Shown one piece after another: positions 6,563-7,769 of a stretch of 7,769 bases of DNA. Positions within the stretch are counted from its first letter, which is position 1. Every line of letters starts with the position of its first letter. The DNA is from Bacteroidota bacterium (GTDB lineage: Bacteria; Bacteroidota; Bacteroidia; Cytophagales; Cyclobacteriaceae). The position numbers and the translations under genes were made by a program. The notes under the pieces are model-generated. The model saw only the letters and a list, made by a program, of their open reading frames with translations, had not been told where the DNA came from and ran no database searches. Where the stretch lies: positions 1 to 7,769 of the forward strand of contig JAPUIM010000527.1 of NCBI GenBank assembly GCA_027297025.1. Reading direction: 5' to 3'.

Positions 6563-7216
6563 ATGGTCACCAGTACAGAAGAAAACTATTTAAAGGCTAT
6601 ATACAACCTAAACCTTGACCGTAACGGTAAGGGATTGGGAACTAACGAATTGGCAGATTATCTACAAATAACACCCGCAACAGCATGCCAGATGCTCAAG
6701 AAGCTGAAAAAAAAAGGACTCATAAGCTATAAAAAATATGGAGGAATAGCATTAAATGATTCAGGTCGAGAGGTGGCAATCCTTGTGTTTAGAAAGCACC
6801 GATTGTGGGAAACGTTTTTATACGTGAAACTGGAATTTACCTGGGATGAGATTCATGAAGTGGCGGAACAACTGGAACATATCAAATCCAAAAAGCTCGT
6901 AGACCAATTGGATAAATTGCTGGATTATCCTGAATATGATCCCCATGGAGATCCTATTCCAAAGGCCAATGGTGTATCTCGAACAGCTTTTAAAAAGACT
7001 TTATTCAATGCCGAATTGGGGAAAACTTACAAAATAGTTGCTGTAAAAGATAGTTCCTCTGTATTTCTTCAATACGCCACAGAAATTGGAATAGGTATAG
7101 ACGTGGAAATTTTGACCAAATCGAGGCGTGATTTTGATGGATTTATGGAAATTGAAATAGGGGGAGTTATCAGAACAATTTCGCCTAAGGTGGCCGAGAA
7201 TGTATATGTGGATTGA
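6563..7216 (+). CDS. DtxR/MntR-family metal-dependent transcriptional repressor
   Basis: A 217-residue cytosolic repressor with the full three-domain layout. A winged helix-turn-helix spans about residues 5-70 (NELADYLQITPATACQMLKKL is the recognition region). A metal-binding/dimerisation domain spans about 71-138, and a FeoA/SH3-like domain about 151-217. Metal-site residues by alignment to DtxR are H79, E83 and H98 (ancillary site) and E102, E105 and H106 (primary site). Glu at the DtxR Cys102 position is MntR-like. N8 and K11 replace the Asp8 and Glu11 of Bacillus MntR, so preference for Mn or Fe is uncertain. DPHGDPIP (126-133) is a family hallmark. It is divergent from the redox operon, with operator-like palindromes in the 81-bp gap. 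It most likely represses that operon, and perhaps itself, when metal is replete. Confidence 0.93.
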   Translation: MVTSTEENYLKAIYNLNLDRNGKGLGTNELADYLQITPATACQMLKKLKKKGLISYKKYGGIALNDSGREVAILVFRKHRLWETFLYVKLEFTWDEIHEVAEQLEHIKSKKLVDQLDKLLDYPEYDPHGDPIPKANGVSRTAFKKTLFNAELGKTYKIVAVKDSSSVFLQYATEIGIGIDVEILTKSRRDFDGFMEIEIGGVIRTISPKVAENVYVD

Positions 7217-7231
7217 TGGCAAAAGATGCCA
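7217..7231. terminator. Short hairpin after the repressor gene, weak terminator candidate
   Basis: TGGCA (7217-7221) and TGCCA (7227-7231) form a 5-bp stem with a 5-nt loop directly after the stop codon. A second small stem, GCTT/AAGC around AAAA, follows at 7238-7249. Neither has a downstream T-run, so termination here is uncertain. Confidence 0.25.
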
Positions 7232-7296
7232 GCGGTTGCTTAAAAAAGCTAACTTGAATTGATAACAGACTAATCGAGCTCTCAAACAGGTGATCA

Positions 7297-7365
7297 TCAC
7301 TCAGGAAACCCCACCTTATCCAACATCTCCTGCCAGCGGGGATCACTTAGTTGACGCTGAGTCAT
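7297..7365 (-). pseudogene. Out-of-frame remnant resembling a TPR-protein C-terminus
   Basis: On the minus strand, in a different frame from the TPR gene and overlapping its stop, 22 codons run from an ATG at 7365 to a TGA at 7297. The last 16 encode SDPRWQEMLDKVGFPE. This closely resembles the DPRF-x-LLrkmGLPe tail typical of another group of cyclase- or HTH-linked TPR proteins. It may be the leftover 3' end of a tandem paralogue or the original tail cut off by a frameshift. It is too short to be sure. Confidence 0.35.
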
Positions 7366-7769
7366 CTTCCAAATTGATTTGGTACTTAGGGTTTTCAATC
7401 AATGCCTTGAAAGCATCCAATTCCCTTAATGGGTCCCAGAACGGATCTATTTTCAGCAGTTCAACTGATATGTAGCCATATTGCTGAAGCAAGAACTCAA
7501 GTTTGGCTATAGCTTCATCATACTCCCCAATCATCATCAGAATCCTTGCCATATCCAACTCCCGGTAAAATCCTCTAAGGGCATCGACAGAGATATTTAT
7601 GATGGCCAAGGCCTTGTTGCCAGCTGCCATAGCTTCTTCGGTTTTACCCAGCCCGGCGTAGACAATGCCCAATGAACTATAGAGACGGGAATCATCCGGT
7701 AATTCGCTCAGCTTATCTTCTAAAACCTGCCTGGCCTCCTGAAAGTGTTTTTTTGCTAATTCCCTGTCA
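7343..7769 (-). CDS. Tetratricopeptide-repeat protein, C-terminal part (5' end outside the window)
   Basis: Only the last 141 residues are present. The frame stays open to the window edge, and the first in-frame start-like codon (TTG at 7672) is internal to a repeat. Two TPR-like helical pairs are visible: SRLYSSLGIVYAGLGKTEEA with GNKALAI (about 27-56), and a degenerate one around LDMARILMMIGEYDEAIAKL (about 73-92). The end, LLKIDPFWDPLRELDAFKALIENPKY, is a C-terminal signature I associate with large multi-TPR proteins fused to N-terminal adenylate-cyclase, kinase or winged-helix domains in Bacteroidota. The N-terminal domain and function cannot be seen. The gene converges on the metal repressor and shows no evident functional link to it. 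Confidence 0.8.
   Translation of the reverse strand, partial: DRELAKKHFQEARQVLEDKLSELPDDSRLYSSLGIVYAGLGKTEEAMAAGNKALAIINISVDALRGFYRELDMARILMMIGEYDEAIAKLEFLLQQYGYISVELLKIDPFWDPLRELDAFKALIENPKYQINLEDDSASTK

Overview
The window looks like a chromosomal segment of a free-living member of the Bacteroidota. The base composition is moderately AT-rich, leaders are A-rich with no clear Shine-Dalgarno sequences, there are short TAnnTTTG-type promoter boxes, many Cys-lipoprotein or secreted products, and a SusCD-free sugar gene pair (DUF1080 plus a Tat-exported Gfo/Idh/MocA oxidoreductase) common in this phylum. No tRNA, rRNA, CRISPR array, insertion sequence or phage gene is visible.

Layout. (1) 3-3170, plus strand: the 3' part of an ornithine-cyclodeaminase / pyrroline-2-carboxylate-reductase family gene, tightly followed by a secreted DUF1080 (3-keto-glycoside hydrolase fold) protein and a Tat-signal Gfo/Idh/MocA dehydrogenase. 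The last two fit the extracytoplasmic 3-keto-glycoside route, in which a sugar C3 hydroxyl is oxidised and the activated glycoside is then cleaved. (2) 3171-3604: a 434-bp region between convergent genes, with an unrecognised 76-codon open stretch lacking a convincing start and two inverted repeats. (3) 3605-6481, minus strand: a compact three-gene operon read as di-heme DUF1111 lipoprotein, then Rieske 2Fe-2S protein, then outer-membrane porin-like barrel, with a 10-bp gap and a 4-bp ATGA overlap. (4) 6482-6562: a short divergent control region with two related AT-rich operator-like palindromes, each over a promoter -7 box. (5) 6563-7216, plus strand: a DtxR/MntR-family metal-dependent repressor with a C-terminal FeoA/SH3-like domain. 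(6) 7297-7769, minus strand: the 3' end of a TPR protein, followed by an out-of-frame remnant resembling another TPR-protein C-terminus.

The most interesting unit is regions 3-5. A metal-sensing repressor is divergent from an operon encoding a c-type di-heme lipoprotein, a Rieske protein and an outer-membrane barrel. This suggests a metal-regulated extracytoplasmic redox module, possibly for iron or manganese redox handling, peroxide defence or electron transfer at the outer membrane. The domain assignments are well supported; the joint function is inference.
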